Below, piece after piece: positions 7,839-13,906 of a stretch of DNA of 17,420 nt (positions within the stretch are counted from its first letter, which is position 1; every line of letters begins with the position of its first letter). The DNA comes from DAOSWM01 sp035380045. Its GTDB lineage: Bacteria > Bacteroidota > Bacteroidia > Bacteroidales > Tenuifilaceae. The DNA lies in the NCBI GenBank assembly GCA_035380045.1, contig DAOSWM010000062.1:1-17420 (forward strand), given 5' to 3'. The notes beneath the pieces were generated by a model that had not been told where the DNA came from, ran no database searches, and saw nothing but the letters and a program-made list of their open reading frames with translations. Made by a program: the position numbers and the translations under genes.

Positions 7839-8420
7839 ATGACTGAAAAACAGTTACAAAACATCAAAAAGCGAATAAAAAGTTTTAAGCTAAAGCTTTC
7901 GAGTGAAAAACGGAGATTTGGTCAATACAGGGATAGTAATGGGCTTAGGTATGAAATTGCATTGCTGTATATAAAAATCAAGGATTATAAGAATGCTAAA
8001 AAATACTTTCAGTGGTTTGAAAAAGAGTTTAGCGATGATATTGGATTCCCTGAATTTCACCTTGCATGGGCTGTGACAATGTTTGAAAATAATGATATCG
8101 AAACTACAATAAAAAAAGTTTACGCAGCAGCATTTGCAAACGCACAAATAATTGAGTTTATACCAAATGAAAATCTTAGCCAGATAATTCAAGCAGAAAC
8201 GTTTGATAAAGATTTTAAAGAATCCGTGGAATTCTGCGCTAACATTGTAACTCCAAAGTTCAAATATTGGATTGGAAAGTTTACCGAAACTGAAGAATAC
8301 AAAAACAACGTAAAAAAATACATTAGCATAAATAAGCTAATTGAAGATGAACCTGTAGGCAAAACACGCTCAATGATGATTGACGAAGAACGTAAGTTTG
8401 TAAACAGTTTAACACATTAA
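7839..8420 (+). CDS. Hypothetical TPR-like cytoplasmic protein
   Basis: This 193-residue protein has no signal peptide or membrane segment. Residues about 38-105 form two or three TPR-like helix pairs (YEIALLYIKIKDYKNAKKYFQWFEKEF, then FHLAWAVTMFENNDIETTIKKVYAAAFAN). The rest is helical and charged, with no motif I recognise. The reading frame is clean, and its AT-rich codon use resembles that of the preceding lipoprotein gene, from which it is separated by 160 bases. That gap holds an imperfect palindrome around 7695-7724 but no clear promoter. It is convergent with the MFS gene. The call as a real gene rests on its length and coding character. Confidence 0.6.
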   Translation: MTEKQLQNIKKRIKSFKLKLSSEKRRFGQYRDSNGLRYEIALLYIKIKDYKNAKKYFQWFEKEFSDDIGFPEFHLAWAVTMFENNDIETTIKKVYAAAFANAQIIEFIPNENLSQIIQAETFDKDFKESVEFCANIVTPKFKYWIGKFTETEEYKNNVKKYISINKLIEDEPVGKTRSMMIDEERKFVNSLTH

Positions 8421-8477
8421 GCGTAAAACTATAACTTTCACGCTGACTTCTAACAGTAAATCTACTGAAATACTTGC

Positions 8478-8511
8478 CACTAACCTGCCCGACGGCAGGC
8501 GGGGTCACTAA
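8478..8511. repeat. GC-rich mini-palindrome flanked by 6-bp direct repeats
   Basis: CCTGCC (8484-8489), a 4-base loop CGAC, and GGCAGG (8494-8499), followed by CGGGGT, form a 22-base GC-rich block in an otherwise AT-rich gap. CACTAA occurs directly on both sides (8478-8483 and 8506-8511), as a target duplication would. A related CCTGCCTATCGGCAG unit lies inside the element at 15011-15205. Units of this kind are scattered in many Bacteroidota genomes. Transposition is inferred, not shown. Confidence 0.55.
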
Positions 8512-8588
8512 GTCTTGAAGGTTCACAAAGCAAGAAATATCAATATAAAAATTGGTGTTACTTGGTGTCTTTGAGTCTTTGTGGCTTT
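8506..8588. repeat. Inverted pair of degenerate CACnAAG repeats in the convergent gap
   Basis: The plus strand at 8506-8530 reads CACTAAGTCTTGAAGG then TTCACAAAG. The minus strand of 8551-8588 reads CCACAAAGACTCAAAGACAC then CAAGTAACACC. Both arms are built from 8-9-base units of the CAC(A/T)AAG type, facing each other across about 20 AT-rich bases. The block fills the 175-base space between two convergent genes (8421-8595) and could help end transcription from both sides. No ORF is visible. Confidence 0.45.
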
Positions 8589-8595
8589 TTGTATT

Positions 8596-9801
8596 TTAAT
8601 GACTTCTCTTTTTTGTAACAACAAACACAAACATCAAAAGTGCTGAGATAATTGCGCAGGCTGCGCCAAAAAAGAAGGGTATTTTTGAGTTGAAATTATC
8701 GTAAAGAAATCCGGCAATTAAGCTGGCAGGCAGCAAGGTTATTCCAAGTAAAGCGTTGTAAATTCCCAATCCGGTTCCTTTCCTGTTGTTAGCAATTAAA
8801 TCAGAAATCATTGCTTTCTGAATTCCATCGGTTGATGCTGAGTACAAACCGTAAAGTGCAAACAGCGAAACAATGGCGCCAGTGCTTGTTGTCACTCCAA
8901 ATCCGTAGTAAACAAACGAGTAAATTATATATCCGGCAACCAGAATCTTTTCCTTACCAATTCTGTCGGCAAGCGAACCAACCGGAATTGAAGTTAGCAC
9001 TGAAACTGTATTTGTAATTAGGTAAACCAATGGAATAAACGCAACCTTCACTCCAACCTCGTTTGCTTTTACCAGTAAAAGCGCATCGGTGGAATTTCCC
9101 AACGTAAAAACGAAAACAATGGCTAGGAAAAAGTAGTATCGTCCCGGAAAATCCTTAAATCGGAATTTTGTAAAAAGATCATTCTTATCCTTTCGCGCTT
9201 CCTTAATTCCAAAAATAATCGTAAATATTGCCAGGATGGCAGGGATTCCGGCCAGTAGAAAAATGAATCGATAGTTACCCGGAAGAAACGAAAGTAAAAT
9301 AAAAGCCGCGAGAGGCCCGGCAATTGCTCCGCTGTTGTCCATCGCTTTTTGCAAACCGAATCCCCTACCCGACTTTCCCTTCTCAACCGATCCAGCAATT
9401 AAGCTGTCGCGCGGTGCAGTTCTGATTCCCTTGCCGAAACGTTCGGCAAATCGCAAGTATAAAACCTGCAACGGAGTTGAAACAAAAGTATATAAAGGAA
9501 TTATTACAGCCGACAGTCCGTAACCGAGAATCATAAAGGGTTTATTCTTTCCAATCTTATCACTCCAGAATCCTGAAAAAGCTTTTATTAGCGAAGCGGT
9601 GCTTTCTGCAATTCCCTCAATTATTGACAGGCTAATTTTTGATGCGCCAATCGACATTAGGAACATGGGCATCACCGAGTAAACCATCTTAACCGATGTG
9701 TCCATAAGGAAACTGGTTAATCCGGTAAAAATTAAGTTTCGGTTAAAGCCAAGTATTTTTTTTGCTTTCTGAACAGTTTTTCTCATTGAACCTAATCCCA
9801 A
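8596..9801 (-). CDS. MFS transporter
   Basis: This 401-residue protein has about twelve hydrophobic segments and a cytoplasmic loop between TM2 and TM3 with GFWSDKIGKNKP (77-88), the major-facilitator motif A. RFGKGIRTAPRDSLIA (121-136) and GFGLQKAMDNSGAIAGPLAA (147-166, motif C-like) place it in a bacterial MFS subfamily of unknown or drug-like substrates. Specificity cannot be read. The start may be residue 1 or the Met at residue 6 (MRKTVQ), since the first five residues are not conserved in character. It follows the CPBP-family gene by 34 bases on the same strand, so the two may be co-transcribed. Confidence 0.9.
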   Translation of the reverse strand: MGLGSMRKTVQKAKKILGFNRNLIFTGLTSFLMDTSVKMVYSVMPMFLMSIGASKISLSIIEGIAESTASLIKAFSGFWSDKIGKNKPFMILGYGLSAVIIPLYTFVSTPLQVLYLRFAERFGKGIRTAPRDSLIAGSVEKGKSGRGFGLQKAMDNSGAIAGPLAAFILLSFLPGNYRFIFLLAGIPAILAIFTIIFGIKEARKDKNDLFTKFRFKDFPGRYYFFLAIVFVFTLGNSTDALLLVKANEVGVKVAFIPLVYLITNTVSVLTSIPVGSLADRIGKEKILVAGYIIYSFVYYGFGVTTSTGAIVSLFALYGLYSASTDGIQKAMISDLIANNRKGTGLGIYNALLGITLLPASLIAGFLYDNFNSKIPFFFGAACAIISALLMFVFVVTKKRSH

Positions 9802-9835
9802 TTTAAACTCTTCACAAAGTTAACAAACATTGAGT

Positions 9836-10459
9836 TTAAAAATCGGGAACATAAAAGAAGTAACCTAGCCCGATTGTATACAACAAATCTCCCACAATTG
9901 CATGCTCAACGGCAACAGCCATCAACGATTTGTGTTTTTCGTAAGTTGCTGCCCAAATTGTACCCATTACCGTTGCTCCGGCAACAGCAATCCAGTTACC
10001 AAAAATGAAATGTAAAAACCCGAATAGCAGACCATTAAGAATTATACCAACCGTTCGGTTTTGTAAAATTGATTTATATCTAAAAAAGAAGAATGACCGA
10101 TAAATTAGTTCCTGTGTAAAGGCCGACCACAATGGATAGAATATCATAATCATCAACCAAATAAATGGATTATGTTTAGGTAAATAGAATAGGTATTCGG
10201 GTAAAAAAATGTAAGTTGTAGCAAGAATAATAATTGAAGCAATTGAAACTCTAATAAGTAATCCTTTCCATCCATTGTAACCGTTAAATCCTAGCTCTTT
10301 CCTATTAAATGATTTTGAAAAAATTAAATACGCAAGAGTTGCTAAGAAAACCACAAGCAAAGGCAAAGATTTGTGTCCTGGAATTACGTCGAAGTGAAAT
10401 AACAGAGGTAATCCAACAAATAGAATTGCAATTTCAATATACTTAAATAGCTTAATCAT
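9836..10459 (-). CDS. CPBP-family intramembrane protein (Rce1-like, variant motif)
   Basis: This 207-residue membrane protein has six or more hydrophobic segments. CPBP (ABI/Rce1) motifs are present: motif 1 as QELIYR (116-121), motif 2 as FGFLH (146-150) and motif 3 as EHAIVGD (185-191). The first Glu of the usual EExxxR is Gln here, and the HxxxN of motif 3 is not exact, so protease activity is doubtful; a role in membrane-protein processing or immunity is only a family possibility. The ATG at 10459 is preferred. An upstream in-frame ATG at 10492 would add 11 residues (MIICKSGNIFC), but it lies inside the trpB terminator hairpin. The true start therefore sits 3 bases after the end of that terminator. 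Confidence 0.78.
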   Translation of the reverse strand: MIKLFKYIEIAILFVGLPLLFHFDVIPGHKSLPLLVVFLATLAYLIFSKSFNRKELGFNGYNGWKGLLIRVSIASIIILATTYIFLPEYLFYLPKHNPFIWLMIMIFYPLWSAFTQELIYRSFFFFRYKSILQNRTVGIILNGLLFGFLHFIFGNWIAVAGATVMGTIWAATYEKHKSLMAVAVEHAIVGDLLYTIGLGYFFYVPDF

Positions 10460-10461
10460 AC

Positions 10462-10504
10462 AAAAAATATTGCCTGATTTACAAATAATCAATCAGGCAA
10501 TATT
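10462..10504 (-). terminator. Rho-independent terminator of trpB
   Basis: AATATTGCCTGATT (10466-10479) and its exact complement (10491-10504) form a perfect 14-bp stem with an 11-base loop. On the minus strand it is followed by a run of U (10462-10467, partly in the stem). It lies 38 bases after the trpB stop. On the plus strand the stem is followed by a run of A, so its direction fits trpB. Confidence 0.85.
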
Positions 10505-10542
10505 ATTAAAAAAAAACAGTTTCATTTTAATTTTCCCAAACT

Positions 10543-11751
10543 TTATTCAAACTCCCTCTCCACATCCTTATCGCCTCGACCCGAAAGGTTTACAACTGAA
10601 AGTTCCCCTTTACCTTTTAGCAGCTTTGCTGCTAACGCAACTGCATGGCTCGATTCAACTGCCGGAATAATTCCCTCGAAACGAGAAAGCAGATTATAAG
10701 CATCAACTGCCTCAGCATCAGTTACTGGAAAATAGTTGGCTCTGCCAGAATCCTTCATAAACGCGTGCTGCGGACTAATTCCCGGATAATCCAGCCCGGC
10801 TGCAATGGAGTGCGATTCAATGGGGTTTCCCTCACAATCAACCAAGCAGTAAGAGTATGTTCCTTGGAAAACTGCCGGTTTACCCATCGAAAGGGTTGCA
10901 GCGGTGTTCTCAAGAGTTGCGTTTCCTCCACCTTCTGCACCATAAATCGTTACTTCCACATCATCGAGAAAACCCGAAAAGAGTCCGATGGCATTGGAGC
11001 CACCACCAACGCAAGCAAAAATCGACTGTGGCAAACGCCCCTCGGCGTTTAAAATTTGGGTTCGTGCTTCCTGTCCAATTACACTCTGGAAATATCCAAC
11101 CATTCGTGGATACGGATGCGGTCCAACCTGCGAACCCAGCAAATAGTACGAATTGGGATGCTCAATGTAGTAGCCCAACGCAGCATCAACGGCATCCTTC
11201 AGCGTTTTGGTTCCCATTTCGGTTGGAATTACTTCGGCTCCCAGCAATTTCATTCTACGAACATTTAGCGCCTGACGCTCAACATCTATCGCTCCCATAA
11301 AAACTTTGCAAGGAATTCCCATAAGCGCTGCTGCTGTTGCGGTAGCAACGCCATGCTGACCGGCTCCGGTTTCGGCAATTATCTCCTTCGCTCCCATCCG
11401 TTTTGCAAGGATAATTTGTCCTACGGTATTATTAATCTTGTGTGCACCGGTGTGATTCAAATCCTCACGTTTGAGGTAAATTATTGAACCAACATGCTCG
11501 CTCAATCTTTTTGCGTAGTACAAAGGTGATGGTCGGCCAACGTAAGTTTTAAGGTAGTGAACAAATTCACGTTGAAACGACTCTTTTGCTGTTTCCTTAT
11601 CGAAAAATTCTGCTAACCTAGCAAGCGGTTCGGCAAGAACCGGCGGCACGTATGCTCCTCCATACTCACCATACATACCATTGGCATTATTTAACATTCC
11701 TTCTAACGGACTTACCTCAACCTGAGTTTTTGTGATATTTGTTGTTTCCAT
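10543..11751 (-). CDS. trpB: Tryptophan synthase beta subunit
   Basis: TrpB condenses indole with serine to make tryptophan, using pyridoxal phosphate. The 402 residues match the TrpB1 type: MYGEYGGAYVPPVL near the N-terminus (26-39), HTGAHKINNT with the PLP Lys105, AETGAGQHGVA with the catalytic Glu127 and the phosphate loop GGGSNAIG. Lys105 and Glu127 correspond to Lys87 and Glu109 of the Salmonella enzyme, both offset by 18. The N-terminus is about 18 residues longer than in the Salmonella protein; the later Met at residue 20 is an alternative start. No trpA or other trp gene is in the window. The gene is preceded by a Trp leader peptide and attenuator and followed at once by a strong terminator, so it appears to be monocistronic and Trp-regulated. 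Confidence 0.97.
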   Translation of the reverse strand: METTNITKTQVEVSPLEGMLNNANGMYGEYGGAYVPPVLAEPLARLAEFFDKETAKESFQREFVHYLKTYVGRPSPLYYAKRLSEHVGSIIYLKREDLNHTGAHKINNTVGQIILAKRMGAKEIIAETGAGQHGVATATAAALMGIPCKVFMGAIDVERQALNVRRMKLLGAEVIPTEMGTKTLKDAVDAALGYYIEHPNSYYLLGSQVGPHPYPRMVGYFQSVIGQEARTQILNAEGRLPQSIFACVGGGSNAIGLFSGFLDDVEVTIYGAEGGGNATLENTAATLSMGKPAVFQGTYSYCLVDCEGNPIESHSIAAGLDYPGISPQHAFMKDSGRANYFPVTDAEAVDAYNLLSRFEGIIPAVESSHAVALAAKLLKGKGELSVVNLSGRGDKDVEREFE

Positions 11752-11799
11752 GATTTCTGATTTTAACTGATTTGGATTGTTTAAAAAAATAACTTATTC

Positions 11800-11884
11800 A
11801 TTCCGTGCACATTATAGCATTGCACACAGCACCCACGTAGGGCGCATGCTGTTGATGGGCGGGGAAGCCCCGCCAACGCCATGT
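11800..11884. repeat. GC-rich palindromic block in the trpB 5' untranslated region
   Basis: GGCGGGG (11858-11864) and CCCCGCC (11868-11874) form a 7-bp hairpin with a 3-base loop. Weaker GTTG/CAAC-type pairing extends it outward. A second imperfect stem, CAGC…GCTG, lies around 11827-11852, and GTGCA/TGCAC bracket 11806-11825. The block is far richer in G+C than the surrounding leader. It sits between the attenuator terminator and the trpB start, so any structure would be in the trpB mRNA. It could be a REP-like insertion or a second control element. Confidence 0.5.
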
Positions 11885-11933
11885 CCAAATTAGTATCAGA
11901 AAAAAGTACTTCAAAATGCTGTTAATAAATTGA

Positions 11934-11971
11934 TTAAAAAAACAAAGGCCGCAGGGGATTCCTGCGGCCTT
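11934..11971 (-). terminator. Trp attenuator terminator hairpin
   Basis: On the minus strand AAGGCCGCAGG (11971 down to 11961) and CCTGCGGCCTT (11955 down to 11945) form a perfect 11-bp stem with loop AATCC. The tract TGTTTTTTT follows directly. It lies 21 bases after the leader-peptide stop codon and 182 bases before trpB. A strong intrinsic terminator between a Trp-rich leader and a trp gene is the terminator of a transcription attenuator. Confidence 0.9.
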
Positions 11972-11992
11972 GTATACTATAATAGTAGTAAC

Positions 11993-12064
11993 CTAGGTTA
12001 ATGCCCCCGTTTGAGAGATTAAACTATGATGCCACCACCAAGAAATATTATTGAATGAAAACAT
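11993..12064 (-). CDS. trpL: Trp leader peptide (attenuation peptide)
   Basis: A 23-codon ORF runs from ATG at 12064 to TAG at 11993-11995. Residues 1-8 are MFSFNNIS, residues 9-11 are three consecutive Trp (TGG TGG TGG at 12032-12040), and HH follows. Trp is rare, so three in a row in so short an ORF before trpB is very strong evidence of a leader peptide. In the standard model, scarcity of charged tRNA-Trp stalls the ribosome at residues 9-11, which changes the folding of the downstream RNA and lets polymerase pass the terminator at 11934-11971. The minus-strand segment UGGUGGUGGC (12031-12040) can pair over ten bases, with G-U pairs, with GUUACUACUA (11983-11992) just after the stop. This is a likely 1:2 hairpin. 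Confidence 0.9.
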   Translation of the reverse strand: MFSFNNISWWWHHSLISQTGALT

Positions 12065-12086
12065 TCTTTCAAATTTTTGTCAACTG

Positions 12087-12118
12087 CAAATAAAAAACAC
12101 TTTTTCTAGAAAAGCAAA
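12087..12118 (-). promoter_or_regulatory. Bacteroidota-type promoter of the trp leader
   Basis: On the minus strand TTTG (12115-12118) is followed after 20 bases by TTTATTTG (12087-12094), which differs from TAnnTTTG at one position. The -7 box is 22 bases before the leader ATG. It gives trpL-trpB its own start, separate from the symporter gene, which ends at 12133. Confidence 0.5.
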
Positions 12119-12132
12119 TTTACGCAAAATAA

Positions 12133-13578
12133 TTATTCGGTTTCGCTCTTTCTTCCAGGAAAAATAAATGATAAAACAACGAATAGTACTAGAGAAGCCG
12201 TAATACCAAAAATATTTGAGTCGAGGTTGAAGGGTAGTTCAACCGATAGTATGGTAAGGGTAAGTGTTGTTCCGCCTCCAACCAGCATTGCCCAGAATGC
12301 AGCAATGGTGCTACCCCGTTTCCAGAAGAACGCTCCCAGAACCGGGATAAACAGTCCGCTAACCATAAAAGCATACGAGTAAAGCATTAACTCCAACACA
12401 TTCTGCATTTGCCATGCGAGCAGTAACGCCAAAACTCCAATTACAAGAGTAATTACTTGAGAAACAATTAGTGTTGCTTTTTGCCCTTCAGGCAACTTAA
12501 AGAATTTACGGAGTATATCGGTTTGTACGTTCCCCGATGCAGCCATCAGGCAGCTATCGGCTGTAGACATAACCGCAGAGAAGTATGCGGACATCATCAA
12601 TCCCATTAAGCCAACTGGAAGAACCGTTCGAAGGAGTAACGGCAAACCCATTTCGGCATCCAAGTTACTTCCCGCACCGAATCCAATGTACTCGAACATA
12701 CCATTTTCAAAACCAACACGGGCGAACAACCCGAGGATTACGCCCATAAACGCCATTAGCGGGTACTCAAATACTCCGGCAATGAACCAGGCTCGTTGTG
12801 CTTCCTTGGTTGTACGGGTTGAGTAAATACGCTGGTAAAGAGTCATGCCAACAAACCAAATGGGAATTATGGTTACCGCCCAGTTTACTAAAGTTTGCCA
12901 GCTCACGTTACTTAGCGATAAAAAATCGTGTGAAAGGGTATCTAAAATGGCATCAATCCCTCCAACGGATTGGTATCCGAGCGGAATACCTATAAAAATT
13001 AGACCTCCCATTAGAACAATCCACTGGAAAGTATCGGTATATATAACCGCTTTCATCCCTCCCATTGCGGTATATGCCACCGCGATAACACCCATAATTA
13101 CGAGTGCAGTGTGCATATCGAGACTTTGAAACGATGCGGAAGCCAACTTGGCTCCAGCCAAAATTTGCGAGCTGGTAAAACCTATGTAACCGATAGCCGA
13201 AATAATGCCTGCCATTAACGCTACTCTAGGACTATAAAAATGTTCAAAAATCTGAGGGAAAGTATAAAGTTTCAATTTTTGTGCAAGCTTTCCTGCTTTG
13301 GGTATAAGTACCACAGCGCTTAGCCAGGCACCCACCAATCCGGTAAAAAGCATCCATGAGCCCGAAAGCCCCATAAGAAAACCCAAGCCACCAAGCCCTA
13401 TTGAGAAACCTCCGCCCACATCGGTTGCCACAACCGAAAGTCCAACATGGAAACTTCCCATTTGCCGCCCGCCAACGTAGTAATCATCAGCACTCTTATT
13501 CTTTTTAAGAAAGTAGTAGCCAATTCCCAGCACAAAAAGCATGTAAATAGTAAAAATGATAATGTCGACAATATGCAT
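12133..13578 (-). CDS. Sodium:solute symporter (SSS/SLC5 family)
   Basis: This 481-residue inner-membrane protein has about thirteen hydrophobic segments. Family marks are DDYYVGGRQMG (31-41) after TM1, the SSS signature GGMKAVIYTDTFQ (173-185), YQRIYSTRTTKEAQRA (248-263) and SAVMSTADSCL (334-344), whose Ser/Thr residues form the Na2 sodium site. The solute cannot be read from the sequence. It lies upstream of trpL-trpB on the same strand, but the leader has its own promoter-like boxes 15-46 bases beyond the symporter stop. Transport of Trp or indole is therefore no more than a guess from position. Confidence 0.92.
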   Translation of the reverse strand: MHIVDIIIFTIYMLFVLGIGYYFLKKNKSADDYYVGGRQMGSFHVGLSVVATDVGGGFSIGLGGLGFLMGLSGSWMLFTGLVGAWLSAVVLIPKAGKLAQKLKLYTFPQIFEHFYSPRVALMAGIISAIGYIGFTSSQILAGAKLASASFQSLDMHTALVIMGVIAVAYTAMGGMKAVIYTDTFQWIVLMGGLIFIGIPLGYQSVGGIDAILDTLSHDFLSLSNVSWQTLVNWAVTIIPIWFVGMTLYQRIYSTRTTKEAQRAWFIAGVFEYPLMAFMGVILGLFARVGFENGMFEYIGFGAGSNLDAEMGLPLLLRTVLPVGLMGLMMSAYFSAVMSTADSCLMAASGNVQTDILRKFFKLPEGQKATLIVSQVITLVIGVLALLLAWQMQNVLELMLYSYAFMVSGLFIPVLGAFFWKRGSTIAAFWAMLVGGGTTLTLTILSVELPFNLDSNIFGITASLVLFVVLSFIFPGRKSETE

Positions 13579-13850
13579 AGCTGCAATATTTTTCTGCTAT
13601 AATATAGGAAGCAGATAGGTTAACAAAAGAAATTATGGGCGAATTGCAGAGTTGCGTTATCCGACTCCCACATAGCAAAACTAGGTTTTTGTGCTTTTAA
13701 AAGCAAATGGTTTACTATGCAAATCGAATTTTTCGAAGAGTAAATAAAGAATTTTCACGTATAAAACCAATGCAAGAATATATTATTATAAACCTGGATT
13801 TCAATCACTTAAGCGCCAAACCAAAAAGAGAGAAGAATTCATCCCAATTT
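13579..13850. other. Gene-free divergent intergenic region
   Basis: This AT-rich spacer lies between the divergent symporter and Usp genes. I see no ORF, RNA gene or mobile element in it. It holds a perfect 12-base palindrome GCTTTTAAAAGC (13693-13704), partly extended by TTTG/CAAA flanks, and a small TCGAA-TTT-TTCGA stem near 13728-13740. Either could be an operator or a small terminator. A weak minus-strand promoter, TTTG then TATATTAT, may lie near 13597-13627 for the symporter. Confidence 0.4.
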
Positions 13851-13882
13851 CTTGACCCGAGTATTAGAATTTTGTAAATTAC
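13851..13882 (+). promoter_or_regulatory. Possible promoter of the Usp-fusion gene
   Basis: CTTG (13851-13854) is followed after 20 bases by TAAATTAC (13875-13882), a partial match to TTTG/TAnnTTTG, 24 bases before the ATG. The same stretch also reads TTGACC-N17-TAAATT, which resembles the proteobacterial sigma-70 consensus, but that form is not the usual one in Bacteroidota. Confidence 0.28.
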
Positions 13883-13906
13883 CTGTGAAACCTAAACCAC
13901 AAAGCC

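Noticed and set aside
10460..10492. ATG at 10492 as start of the CPBP-family protein
   Set aside because: The 11 added residues are encoded inside the perfect terminator hairpin, and the hydrophobic N-terminus begins naturally at the ATG at 10459.
10645..11052. Plus-strand open frame of 135 codons opposite trpB, and a similar one of 147 codons at 10857-11300
   Set aside because: Both lie wholly antisense to the highly conserved trpB and have no recognisable motif or plausible start context.
11779..11883. 34-codon minus-strand ORF (MALAGLPRPS…) between the attenuator and trpB
   Set aside because: It is a by-product of the stop-poor GC-rich palindromic block; it has no Trp codons and no coding character.
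13852..13880. Sigma-70-like TTGACC-N17-TAAATT upstream of the Usp gene
   Set aside because: The proteobacterial consensus is not what the Bacteroidota primary sigma factor reads; kept only as a remark in the weak promoter entry.
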